A stretch of DNA of 64,000 nt from Oceanicaulis sp. MMSF_3324 (GTDB lineage Bacteria; Pseudomonadota; Alphaproteobacteria; Caulobacterales; Maricaulaceae), in assembly GCF_030733545.1 (NCBI RefSeq), contig NZ_JASHIU010000007.1, forward strand, positions 101,344 through 165,343. The letters run 5' to 3'. Made by a program: the position numbers and the translations under genes. Numbering within the stretch: position 1 is the stretch's first letter; the number at the start of each line of letters is the position of its first letter. The notes below the pieces were generated by a model. That model was not told the DNA's origin, ran no database searches, and saw nothing but the letters and a program-made list of their open reading frames with translations. Below are positions 51,089 through 61,125 of this stretch, piece by piece.

Positions 51089-51808
51089 CTAGCCCTGCGC
51101 GCTGATGATCTCGCCATTGCGGGTTTCTGACGGCAGGCACAGCTCCACCACTTTCGGAGCGATTTCGTCGGGCGTGGGCAGGGTTTCAGGGTCTTCACCC
51201 GGCGCCGCCTTGGCGCGCATGCGGGTGCGGGTCGCGCCCGGATTGAGCAGATTGGCCCGCAGGGGTGTATCTTGAAGTTCCTCTGCCCAAGATTGCACCA
51301 GATTGTCGAGACCGGCCTTGGACGCGCCATAGGCGGCCCAGTAGGCCTTGGCGCGCTGGCTGCCCACGCCGGAGGTCATGAAGACGGCGCGACCGGCGTC
51401 TGAGGCCTTCAGCAGGTTCTCGAACGCGCGGATCATGCGCGCGGGCGCAATGAGGTTGGTGGCCAGCACTTCGTTCCAGACCTTGGACTGGATCTGGGCG
51501 GCGGGCGTCAGCACGCCCAGCACGCCGGCATTGGCGACCATGATGTCGAGCTTCTTCCAGCGATTGGCCACCGCTTCGGCGAGCTTTTCAATGCCGTCCT
51601 GGGAATTGAGATCGAGCGGGACAAGGGTGGCCTTGCCGCCCATCGCCTTGATGGCGTCATCAAGCTCTTCCAGGCCGGCCTGGGTGCGGGCGGTGGCGAT
51701 CACCTCGGCCCCGGCTTCAGCCAGTTTCAATGCAATAGCGTAGCCCAGCCCGCGCGAGGCGCCGGTCACCAGCGCCACGCGGCCTGCAAGCGGTTTCGTA
51801 TCGGTCAT
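51089..51808 (-). CDS. Short-chain dehydrogenase/reductase (classical SDR)
   Basis: A 239-residue NAD(P)-dependent SDR. TGASRGLG near residues 15-22 binds the cofactor, NAG(V) follows strand 4, Ser in MTSGVGSQ and YGASKAGL provide the catalytic Ser-Tyr-Lys triad, and LNPGATRT closes the fold. The substrate is unknown. Its ATG overlaps the purF stop by four bases, so it is the last gene of the dnaB-to-SDR run on the minus strand. Confidence 0.9.
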   Translation of the reverse strand: MTDTKPLAGRVALVTGASRGLGYAIALKLAEAGAEVIATARTQAGLEELDDAIKAMGGKATLVPLDLNSQDGIEKLAEAVANRWKKLDIMVANAGVLGVLTPAAQIQSKVWNEVLATNLIAPARMIRAFENLLKASDAGRAVFMTSGVGSQRAKAYWAAYGASKAGLDNLVQSWAEELQDTPLRANLLNPGATRTRMRAKAAPGEDPETLPTPDEIAPKVVELCLPSETRNGEIISAQG

Positions 51809-53277
51809 GCGTCAACCAGAAGTGAGAGTTGCTCTTCCTTGGAGGACGCAGCGCGATCGTGGTCCACAAGGCGAGTGGGGTAATCCCCGGTGAAATAATG
51901 GTCCGCGAGCTGCGGGCGCTCGGCATTGCGCGCTTCGCCGTGAACGGCCCAGTACAGGCCTTCGACAGAGAGGAAGCCCAGCGAGTCGCATTCCAGCATC
52001 TCACCCATCTTTTCAGGGTTCAGGCTGGCGGCCATCAGCTCTTCGCGCATCGGCATGTCGATGCCGTAGAAGTCGGGATGGGTGATCGGCGGGCAGGCGG
52101 AGCGGAAATGCACTTCCGTGGCGCCGGCTTCGCGCACCATGCGGACGATCTTCTTGGACGTGGTGCCGCGCACGATGGAATCGTCCACCAGCAGCACCTT
52201 CTTGCCGCGCAACACCGAGGCGTTCGCCGAGTGCTTGCGCCGGACGCCCAGATCGCGTTTGGCCTGGGTGGGCTGAATGAAGGTCCGGCCGGCGAAGTGG
52301 GCGCGGATGATGCCCAGATCGAACGGCTTGCCGATCTCTTCTGAAAAGCCGAGCGCGGCGGCCATGCCCGAATCGGGTACCGGCACCACAACATCTATGT
52401 CGGCGGGCGCTTCCTGGGCCAGTCGGATGCCCATGCGCTTGCGCGCTTCATAGACGGAGATGCCGTCGATGACGGAATCGGGCCGGGCGAAATAGATGTA
52501 TTCGAACGCACAGGTCCGCGCCGGACGAGCCGGGGCGTAGCGGCGGGTCTCGATGCCTTCATCGGACACAATGACCACTTCGCCGGGCTCGATATCGCGG
52601 ATATAGCGCGCGCCGATCATGTCCAGCGCACAGGTTTCGGACGCAAAAATGGTCGCGCCATCAAGCTCGCCCATCACCAGCGGACGAATGCCCAGAGGGT
52701 CCCGCGCGCCGATCAGCAGGTCATTGGTCATCGCCACCAGAGCGAACGCGCCTTCGATCTGGGTGAAGGCCGAGATCAGGCGCTCAACGGAATCAGGCTG
52801 CTTGGAGCGGGCGGCGAGCTGCAGGATGACTTCGGAATCCGAGGTGGACTGGAAGATGGCGCCGCCGGCGACCAGTTCCTCGCGCAGCAAGCGGGCATTG
52901 GTCAGATTGCCGTTATGGGCGAGGGCGATGCCGCCGCCGCGCACATCGGCGTAAAGCGGTTGAACATTGCGCATGCTCGACCCGCCCGAGGTGGAATAGC
53001 GCACATGCCCGATCGCCATGTCGCCGGTCAGGCGCTCCAAGCGCTTGGGTTCGGTGAAGTGCTCGCCCACCAGCCCCAGATGGCGCTCGGTGGTGAACCG
53101 GCCCTTGTTGCGGTCATAGCTGGTAATGCCGCACGCTTCCTGTCCGCGGTGCTGCAGGGCGTGCAGTCCGAAAGCGGCCAGGACCGACGCATCGGCCACA
53201 CGACGCACGCCGAACACGCCGCATTCTTCCTGCGGGCGGTCGGTGGCGGGATCATAGGTCAGGCTGGGGAAGCTCAT
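51805..53277 (-). CDS. purF: Amidophosphoribosyltransferase PurF
   Basis: PurF makes phosphoribosylamine from PRPP and glutamine, the first committed step of purine synthesis. The 490-residue precursor has Cys19 (EECGVFGVRR) after an 18-residue propeptide that must be cleaved to free the nucleophile. HNGNLTNA, SDSEV and the PRPP loop VLLVDDSIVRGTTSKKIV are present. The Fe-S cysteines of the B. subtilis type are absent (THPDFYGID, and LADHYFTGDYPT instead of CLACFTGKYPT). The start overlaps cvpA by four bases and the stop overlaps the SDR gene. Confidence 0.97.
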   Translation of the reverse strand: MSFPSLTYDPATDRPQEECGVFGVRRVADASVLAAFGLHALQHRGQEACGITSYDRNKGRFTTERHLGLVGEHFTEPKRLERLTGDMAIGHVRYSTSGGSSMRNVQPLYADVRGGGIALAHNGNLTNARLLREELVAGGAIFQSTSDSEVILQLAARSKQPDSVERLISAFTQIEGAFALVAMTNDLLIGARDPLGIRPLVMGELDGATIFASETCALDMIGARYIRDIEPGEVVIVSDEGIETRRYAPARPARTCAFEYIYFARPDSVIDGISVYEARKRMGIRLAQEAPADIDVVVPVPDSGMAAALGFSEEIGKPFDLGIIRAHFAGRTFIQPTQAKRDLGVRRKHSANASVLRGKKVLLVDDSIVRGTTSKKIVRMVREAGATEVHFRSACPPITHPDFYGIDMPMREELMAASLNPEKMGEMLECDSLGFLSVEGLYWAVHGEARNAERPQLADHYFTGDYPTRLVDHDRAASSKEEQLSLLVDA

Positions 53278-53861
53278 CCGTCCTCGTCCTCGTTTGTGCG
53301 TTCGATAAGCCGACCGATCGGGTCTTCGTCAACGCTCTCTTGCGGTTGGTCTGCAGGCGTCTTGCCTTTGACCCAGCTGGTCTCGGGAGCCAGCGATTGA
53401 AGCAGGTTCGCGCTGGACTCCGCCAGCGGATACACGCGTGAGCCCGTCAGCCAGTTTGGCGTGGCGCCGGGCAGGGTGTTCTTGAACACCAGAACCAGAA
53501 GGCCCAGCAGCACGAGCCCGCGCGCCAGACCGAAGACAAAGCCGAGGGCGCGGTCCAGAACCGGGACGTCCTCGCCCTGTTTCACATTGTGCGTCAGCGG
53601 GCCGGTGACAAAGCTCACGGCCAGATAGACCAACAGGAACACCACACCCATTGAGATCAGGTTGGCGAAGAGCGCCGATCCGATCACCGAGTGCATCAGG
53701 GGGGCGAATACGGGCCGCGTCCACAGCGCGGCGAGCGCGGCGGCGACCAGCGCGGTCACGGTGAGCGCTTCGCGCACAAAGCCGCGTGTCAGCGCCATGA
53801 TCCCGGACGCAAAGAGGATGAGAAGGGCGAGGATGTCAAAACCGGCTAGCGCTGCGTTCAT
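53274..53861 (-). CDS. cvpA: CvpA-family membrane protein
   Basis: A 195-residue CvpA-family protein, normally encoded next to purF and affecting colicin V export in E. coli. Four hydrophobic segments are visible (about 8-25, 30-50, 65-90 and 112-130), with GIMALTRGFVREAL as the family block in the first loop. The C-terminus is acidic and probably cytoplasmic. ATG 53861 has GGAGGG upstream. The stop overlaps the purF start (53274-53277). Confidence 0.92.
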   Translation of the reverse strand: MNAALAGFDILALLILFASGIMALTRGFVREALTVTALVAAALAALWTRPVFAPLMHSVIGSALFANLISMGVVFLLVYLAVSFVTGPLTHNVKQGEDVPVLDRALGFVFGLARGLVLLGLLVLVFKNTLPGATPNWLTGSRVYPLAESSANLLQSLAPETSWVKGKTPADQPQESVDEDPIGRLIERTNEDEDG

Positions 53862-53883
53862 CGTCGTCCCTCCGGTTTGCGCC

Positions 53884-55254
<1,371 letters not shown>

Positions 55255-55331
55255 GCGGGCTCCTTGCGGCGGGCGAGGGCGAACTATAGCGCAATGCGGA
55301 TGATTCGGCTTCGCACGTGTCAGCCAGACCC

Positions 55332-56081
55332 CTAGTCTTCCGAGCTCTCGCCCCGGACAAACCGGCACACCTCGTCATTGGCGCAGCTGTCTACGCCATC
55401 CAGACTGCCGCGCCACAGGATCTGGCCGTCCTTCACCATGGCGACATCATCGGCGATGTGATGCATCGACACCATGTCGTGGGTGATGGAGACGGCAGTG
55501 GCGCCCAGGTTTTTCACCTGGCGAACGATCAGCTTGTTGATGACATCCGCCGTTACCGGATCAAGACCGGTGGTGGGCTCGTCAAAGAACAGGATTTTCG
55601 GCCGCGCGACGATGGCGCGGGCCAGCGCCGCCCGCTTGAGCATGCCGCCGGACAGCGAGCCCGGACGCTGATCGGCCACATGGGCGTCAAGATCGACCTG
55701 ATCGAGCGCTTCCAGCGCCCGCGTGCGCGCTTCATCCTCGCTGATATGCTCGGCATGCAGCAGACGGAAGGCGACGTTTTTCCAGATGGGCAAAGAGTCA
55801 AACAGGGCGCCTGACTGGAACAGCATGCCGATCTGGGCGACGCCGGGATCGTCTTCATGGCCGGGGCGGACAGGCTTGCCGTCAATCTCCACACAGCCCT
55901 TTTGCGGACGGATCAGGCCGAGCGCGGTTTTCAGGGTCACCGATTTGCCGGTGCCGGACCCGCCGATGACCACCAGGGACCGACCTTCATAGGCTTCCAG
56001 GTCCAGGCCGTTGAGCACGGGTTTGCGGCCGTCAAAGCCCACCGTGACGTTCTTCCAGGCGATTTTGACGCGCTCGGTCAT
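55332..56081 (-). CDS. mlaF: ABC transporter ATPase MlaF
   Basis: MlaF is the ATPase of the Mla system, which moves phospholipids between the outer-membrane leaflets or membranes. In 249 residues: Walker A GGSGTGKSVT near 39-48, Q-loop MLFQSGALFDS, signature LSGGM(L)KRA, Walker B ILFFDEPTTGLDPV, and H-loop ITHDM. The nonstandard signature LSGGML is typical of MlaF. The stop is 77 bp before radA. Its ATG follows the mlaE stop by five bases. Confidence 0.95.
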   Translation of the reverse strand: MTERVKIAWKNVTVGFDGRKPVLNGLDLEAYEGRSLVVIGGSGTGKSVTLKTALGLIRPQKGCVEIDGKPVRPGHEDDPGVAQIGMLFQSGALFDSLPIWKNVAFRLLHAEHISEDEARTRALEALDQVDLDAHVADQRPGSLSGGMLKRAALARAIVARPKILFFDEPTTGLDPVTADVINKLIVRQVKNLGATAVSITHDMVSMHHIADDVAMVKDGQILWRGSLDGVDSCANDEVCRFVRGESSED

Positions 56082-56086
56082 GACAA

Positions 56087-56854
56087 TCACACAAACAGGG
56101 AGGTGAGCAGGAAATTGGCGGCGAAGATGAGCACGGCTGCGGCGACGACGGCGTTGGTGGCGGCCCGGCCCACGCCCTGGGCGCCGCCCTGGGCGTAAAA
56201 GCCGTGATAACAGCCCATCAATGTGAGGATGAAGCCGAACACCGCCGCCTTGATCAGGCCCGAGATGATGTCCCAGTCCGACAGGAAGTCCCAAGTGTTG
56301 CGTACATAGATGGTCGGGTTGAAGTCGAGCGTGTGCACGCTGACCAGGAAGCCGCCATAGATGCCGATGATGTCGGCGGTGGCCACCAGCACCGGAAGGA
56401 CCAGCACGCCCGCGAGCACGCGCGGCGCGATCAGGTAACGCATCGGGTCGGTGGCAAGGGTGTGAAGCGCGTCGATCTGTTCGGTTGCGCGCATGGCGCC
56501 GATTTCGGCCGCAATGCCCGAAGAGACCCGGCCCGCCAGCATGAGCGAGGCGATCACAGGGCCCAGCTCGCGCACAATGCCCATGGCGACGATATTGGGC
56601 ACGAAGCTCTCGGCGTTAAAGCGCGAGCCGCCCGTATAGATATTGAGCGCCAGTGCGGCGCCGGTGAACAGGGCGGTCAGCCCCACCACGGGCAGGGAGA
56701 GAAAGCCGATCTTGAAGATCTGCTGGGCCAGCTGGCCGGCGAAATAGGGCGGACGCACGAGCGCAGCCAGGGTCTGGCCAGCGAACAGGGCGACAGCGCC
56801 GGCAGAGCGCAATAGCGCGATAAGGCCGGCTCCGATGGCGCGTAACGGGTTCAT
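56087..56854 (-). CDS. mlaE: Mla permease MlaE
   Basis: The membrane subunit of the Mla lipid transporter. The 255-residue protein shows about six hydrophobic segments. ELGPVIASLMLAGRVSSGIAAEIGAMRATEQIDAL and DPMRYLIAPRVLAG are the signature blocks of the MlaE family (DUF140), with GIVRELGP immediately before. MlaD, MlaC and MlaB genes are not adjacent. Its ATG overlaps the alr stop by four bases. Confidence 0.95.
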   Translation of the reverse strand: MNPLRAIGAGLIALLRSAGAVALFAGQTLAALVRPPYFAGQLAQQIFKIGFLSLPVVGLTALFTGAALALNIYTGGSRFNAESFVPNIVAMGIVRELGPVIASLMLAGRVSSGIAAEIGAMRATEQIDALHTLATDPMRYLIAPRVLAGVLVLPVLVATADIIGIYGGFLVSVHTLDFNPTIYVRNTWDFLSDWDIISGLIKAAVFGFILTLMGCYHGFYAQGGAQGVGRAATNAVVAAAVLIFAANFLLTSLFV

Positions 56855-57942
56855 GTCGCTCCCTTGTAGATGCGCTCCGCCCGGACGCTGAGCCCGGTCA
56901 GGATTTCATACGGCAATGTGCCGTCCAGCGCCGCCGCCTGATACAGGTCAGGCCCGAAAAACTCCGGTACGGCGCCTTTGGCGATTTCTTGTTCCAGCCC
57001 GGTCACGTCGATAATGGTCAGATCCATGCTGATCCGGCCCAGCACGGGCGCGCGCAGGCCAGCGATACGGGCGCATCCTGCCCCGGAAAGCGCGCGCGGC
57101 AAGCCATCGGCATAGCCAGCGGCGACAGTCGCGACGAGGCGTGGCGAATGGGCCACATAGGTTGCGCCATAACCCACGGTGTCGCCGGCGTCGATTTCGC
57201 GAAGCTGGATGATCGGCGCCTGCAAGCTCACGACAGGTTCAAACGGATTGTCGGCGTTCAGGTCCGCCGTGGCGCCGTAAAGTCCGATGCCGGGACGGGT
57301 CAGGTCGAAATGATAGCGCTCGCCCAAAAGGACGCCGCCGGTATTGGACAGGCTCAGCCGCGTTTCGGGCAGGGCGTTGGTCAGGGCCGTAAAGCGTTCG
57401 AGTTGGCGCACATTCTGGGTCGATGCGGTCTCCTCGGCGCAGGCCAGATGACTCATGATCAGGGACACATCGAGGTTCTGCAGAGCATTCAGCAGCCCGC
57501 TGATGTCGCCCGCTCCATAGCCCAGACGCGCCATTCCGGTGTCGATATGAACGGCGCACGGCCCTGTGGGGGCGGCGCGGAACTGGTTGGTCTCGCCGGG
57601 CTGGTTCAGCACGGGCCCCAGCCGATGCTTGATATAGAGCGGGCGGTCCTTGGCGCGATAGCCGTTCAGAACCCAGATGTCGGGCAGCGGGTCGCCAAGC
57701 GCTTCGCGTACGCTCGCCCCTTCCTCGACCGTCGCCACAAAGAAGGTCCGCGCGCCTTCCTTGGCCAGGCGGCGGGCCACTGCGTCAGCGCCCAGACCAT
57801 AGGCATTGGCCTTGACGACGGCGCTGGTCTCGGCGGACGGGGTCTGTTTCTGCAGCAGCTTGTAGTTACGCGTAATCGCGTCCAGGTCGACGACCAGACG
57901 GGAACGCGTGTTTTCGACGGAAGGGGTCGCGAGAACAGACAT
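56851..57942 (-). CDS. alr: Alanine racemase
   Basis: Alr interconverts L- and D-alanine for peptidoglycan. In 363 residues the N-terminal TIM barrel has VVKANAYGLGA with PLP lysine Lys44. The second catalytic base is Tyr258 in GYGATY near the C-terminal domain, with RISMD as a further family block. Length is standard. It is the second gene of the minus-strand run from dnaB, and overlaps mlaE at 56851-56854. The 62-bp gap from dnaB leaves open a separate promoter. Confidence 0.96.
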   Translation of the reverse strand: MSVLATPSVENTRSRLVVDLDAITRNYKLLQKQTPSAETSAVVKANAYGLGADAVARRLAKEGARTFFVATVEEGASVREALGDPLPDIWVLNGYRAKDRPLYIKHRLGPVLNQPGETNQFRAAPTGPCAVHIDTGMARLGYGAGDISGLLNALQNLDVSLIMSHLACAEETASTQNVRQLERFTALTNALPETRLSLSNTGGVLLGERYHFDLTRPGIGLYGATADLNADNPFEPVVSLQAPIIQLREIDAGDTVGYGATYVAHSPRLVATVAAGYADGLPRALSGAGCARIAGLRAPVLGRISMDLTIIDVTGLEQEIAKGAVPEFFGPDLYQAAALDGTLPYEILTGLSVRAERIYKGAT

Positions 57943-58004
57943 ATGCGTCTCTATGTGGCCGTCCTCGCCGCCAGCTGCAAGCGCTCGCGCACAGCGCAGG
58001 GGCG

Positions 58005-59486
58005 CTAGTCGAAGTCCTGACGACCCGTAATATCAAGATCGGAGAATTTGGTGCGGTCCGGATCGAACGCCACTTTGACCGAGCCGATGGGACCGTGACG
58101 CTGCTTGCCGATGATCACATCGGCCTGGTTGCGGATCTCACGCATTTCGTCTTCCCAGGCCAGGTGCTGCTCAGTGCCTTCCTTGGGCTCCAGGCGCTCG
58201 AGATAATAGCTTTCACGGTACACAAAGAGCACCACGTCGGCGTCCTGCTCGATCGAGCCCGATTCCCGCAAGTCAGAGAGCTGAGGCTTCTTGTCCTCGC
58301 GGTTTTCCACCTGACGCGACAGCTGGGAGAGCGCGATCACGGGCACCGCCAGCTCCTTGGCGAGCGCCTTGAGCGCCTGGGTGACTTCGGAGATTTCCTG
58401 CACCCGGTTCTCGCCCGAGCTTTTCGAGCCGGTCACAAGCTGCAGGTAGTCGACCACCACAAGATCAAGACCGACCGTGCGCTTCAGGCGGCGACAGCGC
58501 GCCATCAGCGAGCCGATGGGCAGACCACCGGTGTCATCGATGTAAAGCGGGATGCCGGCGATCTCGTGCACGCCGTCACGAATGTCCTCGAACTGGGCGG
58601 CGTCGATCTTGCCCTGACGGATCAGATAGCCCGAAATCCCGGTATAGTCGGCCACCAGACGGGTGGCGAGCTGGTCGGACGACATCTCCAGCGAGAAGAA
58701 GGCGACAATGCCGCCACTCGTGGTCTTGCGCGTGCCATCGGGCTGTTCCTCGGCCTGATAGTTCCGCGCCACCGAGAAGGCGATGTTGGTGGCGAGCGCC
58801 GTCTTGCCCATGGACGGACGACCAGCGAGGATGATCAGGTCGGACGGGTGCAGGCCGCCCATCTTGGCGTCCAGTGAGTTCAGACCCGAGGAGATGCCCG
58901 ACAGACCGCCGCCACGCTTATAGGCGGCCGAGGCGATCTCGAGCGATTTGTGCACCGCCAGATGGAATGGTTCGAGCGCCTTGGAGGTGCCGCCCTGTTC
59001 GGCCAGCGCGAACAGGCGTCGCTCGGCGCTTTGCAGGATGTCTTCGGCGCTGTCGTCCGGTTCGGGCACATTGGCGGCGTGAGAGACTTCGTCGCCAAAG
59101 CGGATCAGCTCGCGCCGCATGGCGAGGTCATAGATCAGACGGCCATATTCGCCCGCCGAAGCCGGTTCGGGGGCTTCGCGCATCAGGTCGGCGAGATAGA
59201 CCGCGCCGCCCACTTCCTTCATGCCCGGATCGCGTTCGAACCGGGTCTTGAGCACCACGGCGTCCGCAAGCGCGCCAGAGATGATCAGCTGGCTCGCCGC
59301 TTCATAGATGCGACCATGCAGCGGATCATAGAAATGGTCCGGCTTCAGCCAGTCGCCGACCCGGTGATACACCTCGTTATCAAACAGCAAAGCGCCCAGA
59401 AGCGCCTGTTCCGCCTCGATATTATGGGGCGGAGACGTGGTGGTCTCGAGCGGTGCGGGTGTGTGGTCGTAGGATTCTGCGGTCAT
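58005..59486 (-). CDS. dnaB: Replicative DNA helicase DnaB
   Basis: DnaB is the hexameric helicase at the replication fork. In 493 residues: N-terminal DnaG-interacting domain (about 20-125), linker, and RecA-type domain with Walker A GRPSMGKT at 222-229, the Walker B aspartate in LVVVDYLQL, and the arginine finger region RESGSIEQDADVVLFVYR. The C-terminus is DITGRQDFD. The order with ribosomal protein genes 3 kb away is the usual rpsF-rpsR-rplI-dnaB cluster, here interrupted by the ECF locus. DnaA-box-like sequences lie upstream. Confidence 0.97.
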   Translation of the reverse strand: MTAESYDHTPAPLETTTSPPHNIEAEQALLGALLFDNEVYHRVGDWLKPDHFYDPLHGRIYEAASQLIISGALADAVVLKTRFERDPGMKEVGGAVYLADLMREAPEPASAGEYGRLIYDLAMRRELIRFGDEVSHAANVPEPDDSAEDILQSAERRLFALAEQGGTSKALEPFHLAVHKSLEIASAAYKRGGGLSGISSGLNSLDAKMGGLHPSDLIILAGRPSMGKTALATNIAFSVARNYQAEEQPDGTRKTTSGGIVAFFSLEMSSDQLATRLVADYTGISGYLIRQGKIDAAQFEDIRDGVHEIAGIPLYIDDTGGLPIGSLMARCRRLKRTVGLDLVVVDYLQLVTGSKSSGENRVQEISEVTQALKALAKELAVPVIALSQLSRQVENREDKKPQLSDLRESGSIEQDADVVLFVYRESYYLERLEPKEGTEQHLAWEDEMREIRNQADVIIGKQRHGPIGSVKVAFDPDRTKFSDLDITGRQDFD

Positions 59487-59557
59487 GGTCTGCCATCCTT
59501 AACCCGGTCGGTCGTGCAATACACGTCTTGAAGTTTCCGGGGAGCGATTCCCGGTCT

Positions 59558-59575
59558 TCCACAGGCGTCTGTGGA
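59558..59575. promoter_or_regulatory. Inverted pair of DnaA-box-like sequences before dnaB
   Basis: TCCACAG at 59558-59564 is mirrored by CTGTGGA at 59569-59575 around GCGT. On the minus strand the longer reading is TTGTCCACA then TGTGGAAGA, so one half is a near-consensus DnaA box (TTATCCACA) and the other a weaker inverted one. It sits in the 228-bp gap between divergent dnaB and the ECF gene. It may instead be a simple hairpin. Confidence 0.35.
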
Positions 59576-59690
59576 CAAGTCTGAAAATCGCGCCGGAACA
59601 AACCAAAAGCCGGTGTGAGGTGCGGGGAGGGGGATGTGCTGGGAAAAACAAACCATGTCAATGAACCCGATCTGCGCAGGCGCGCACCTT

Positions 59691-59711
59691 GTGTCCTGAA
59701 TGAAAGGACAC
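59691..59711 (+). promoter_or_regulatory. Hairpin that contains the ribosome binding site of the ECF gene
   Basis: GTGTCCT at 59691-59697 pairs perfectly with AGGACAC at 59705-59711 around GAATGAA. The Shine-Dalgarno AAAGGA (59703-59708) lies in the loop and right arm, and ATG is at 59715. The stem would hide the ribosome binding site, so sigma-factor translation may be conditional; a thermometer or protein-binding role is speculation. Confidence 0.5.
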
Positions 59712-59714
59712 CGT

Positions 59715-60266
59715 ATGAGCCAGGATCTTGAACGCGCGCTGGACGGCTATCTGGTCGCCTCCGCCCGGACCGGCGATCGTCGGGCGCTTGGCGCGCTGGC
59801 GGGACGCTGGACGCCGCGCCTGTCCGCCTTCGCCTGGCGCCTGATCGGGGATGCGGATGGCGTGGAAGAGGCGGTGCAGGACGCCTGGGTCGAAATCCTC
59901 AAGGATTTGCCGCGTCTTCGCGATGTGGACGCTTTTCCGGCCTTCGCCTTTCGCATCGTCCAGCGCCGCTGTGCGCGCCTGATCCGGCAACGTCAGTCCG
60001 GTCGGCGCCTGAAAGCGGAGGCGCAGGCCGAACCACCACCCGAAACGCCGGACATGGATCGGTCCGTGGACGCCGTGCGCATTCGCGAGGCGATGCGCGA
60101 CTTGCCGACCGAACAGCACGCCGCGCTCTGGCTCTATCACATCCAAGGTTTGACCGTGGCGGAGATCGCCGCCGCGCTCGACGTCCCGACGGGCACGATC
60201 AAGACCCGTCTCATGCATGCGCGCCGCAAGATCGCCGCGCAGCTCGAAGGAGGATCCGATGAGTGA
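59715..60266 (+). CDS. ECF-type RNA polymerase sigma factor (second locus)
   Basis: A 183-residue sigma factor. Region 2 (FAWRLIGDADGVEEAVQDAWVEILKDL) is at about 38-65 and region 4 (AMRDLPTEQHAALWLYHIQGLTVAEIAAALDVPTGTIKTRLMHARRKI) at about 125-172. ATG 59715 follows AAAGGA; ATG 59700 is possible. Its stop overlaps the ATG of the DUF6768-like gene (60259) by eight bases. It differs from the sigma factor at 45601 in sequence and neighbours. Targets are unknown. Confidence 0.9.
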   Translation: MSQDLERALDGYLVASARTGDRRALGALAGRWTPRLSAFAWRLIGDADGVEEAVQDAWVEILKDLPRLRDVDAFPAFAFRIVQRRCARLIRQRQSGRRLKAEAQAEPPPETPDMDRSVDAVRIREAMRDLPTEQHAALWLYHIQGLTVAEIAAALDVPTGTIKTRLMHARRKIAAQLEGGSDE

Positions 60267-60630
60267 TCTCGACCGCATGATTGAAGACAGCCTGCGAGAG
60301 GCTGACGGCCACTCGCCCCAGCTCGATCTCGAGCCGGGCTATTTCGCCCAGGCCATGAGCCTGTTCACCGGGCGCACCGCCTGGGTGCACTGGACCATCA
60401 TGATCGCTCAGGCGCTGATGTTCATTGCCGGGGCGTTCTGCGCGGTGAAATTCTACCAGGCCGGGACCGTGATGACTGCGCTCCACTGGGGAATGCCTGC
60501 GGTAGTGCTGCTGGTCTTCGCGGCCATCTTCAAAAGCACGCTCGCGCCCAAGATGGAGACCAACCGTCTGTTGATGGAGATCCGCCGGGTGGAATTGCGC
60601 ATCGAACGCCTGCGGGCTGACCGCAGCTAG
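60259..60630 (+). CDS. DUF6768-like membrane protein, likely anti-sigma partner
   Basis: A 123-residue protein coupled to the ECF gene by overlap. An acidic N-terminal stretch (SDLDRMIEDSLREADGHSPQLDLE) is followed by two hydrophobic segments (about 44-64 and 76-93) and a C-terminal charged helix (LLMEIRRVELRIERLRADRS). It has the layout of DUF6768 proteins, which accompany ECF sigma factors. A membrane anti-sigma function is inferred from position and shape. Confidence 0.75.
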   Translation: MSDLDRMIEDSLREADGHSPQLDLEPGYFAQAMSLFTGRTAWVHWTIMIAQALMFIAGAFCAVKFYQAGTVMTALHWGMPAVVLLVFAAIFKSTLAPKMETNRLLMEIRRVELRIERLRADRS

Positions 60631-60699
60631 GTGCAATCTGTCACACTGTATTCCCCCCGGTCTGGTCTAGGCTTGAACGCGTCAGATCGGGGGGATGAG

Positions 60700-61125
60700 G
60701 TGAAACGCGGCTTTCTCAAACTGTATGGCCTTCAGCGCCTGGGTGAATGGTTGTCAGCGTCGGTTCTGGGCGTCATCGCCATCTTCCTGGGCGGGGATAT
60801 GTTCGGGGTCGAGCGCTCTGACTGGGCGTCGGTCGTTCTGGGCGTGGCGGGGCTCTGGGCCGGTTTGATGGTGTTCAGCGGCTGGGTTCTGGCCTCGACG
60901 CTTGGCCTGTTTGCCTTTCGCCTTCTCGATCGCGCAATCGAATACGCTTTGGCGATGACGGGCGGGGCGCTGATCTGGCTTTTGATCTGGATGCCGGTCC
61001 TGCGTCCGCTCAGCGAATACCCGCCCGCGCTTTATGCGTATCTGGCTGTGTGTCTGGGGGCGGTGTTCGGCGTCGCCTGGCTGGCCCACAAAAGGGTCGC
61101 GTCGCGCGTCCGCGTCTCCGGCTAG
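60700..61125 (+). CDS. Small membrane protein, paralogue of the one at 61712
   Basis: A 141-residue protein from GTG 60700 (VKRGFLKLYGLQRLGEWL). Four hydrophobic segments follow (about 17-37, 46-70, 80-104 and 114-130). It aligns end to end with the protein at 61712: FLKLYGLQRLGEW with FWKLYAVQRIAEW, and IVILSGWFLIS with LMVFSGWVLAS. The function is unknown. It overlaps the converging GNAT gene by four bases and follows the ECF locus, possibly as part of it. Confidence 0.65.
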   Translation: MKRGFLKLYGLQRLGEWLSASVLGVIAIFLGGDMFGVERSDWASVVLGVAGLWAGLMVFSGWVLASTLGLFAFRLLDRAIEYALAMTGGALIWLLIWMPVLRPLSEYPPALYAYLAVCLGAVFGVAWLAHKRVASRVRVSG

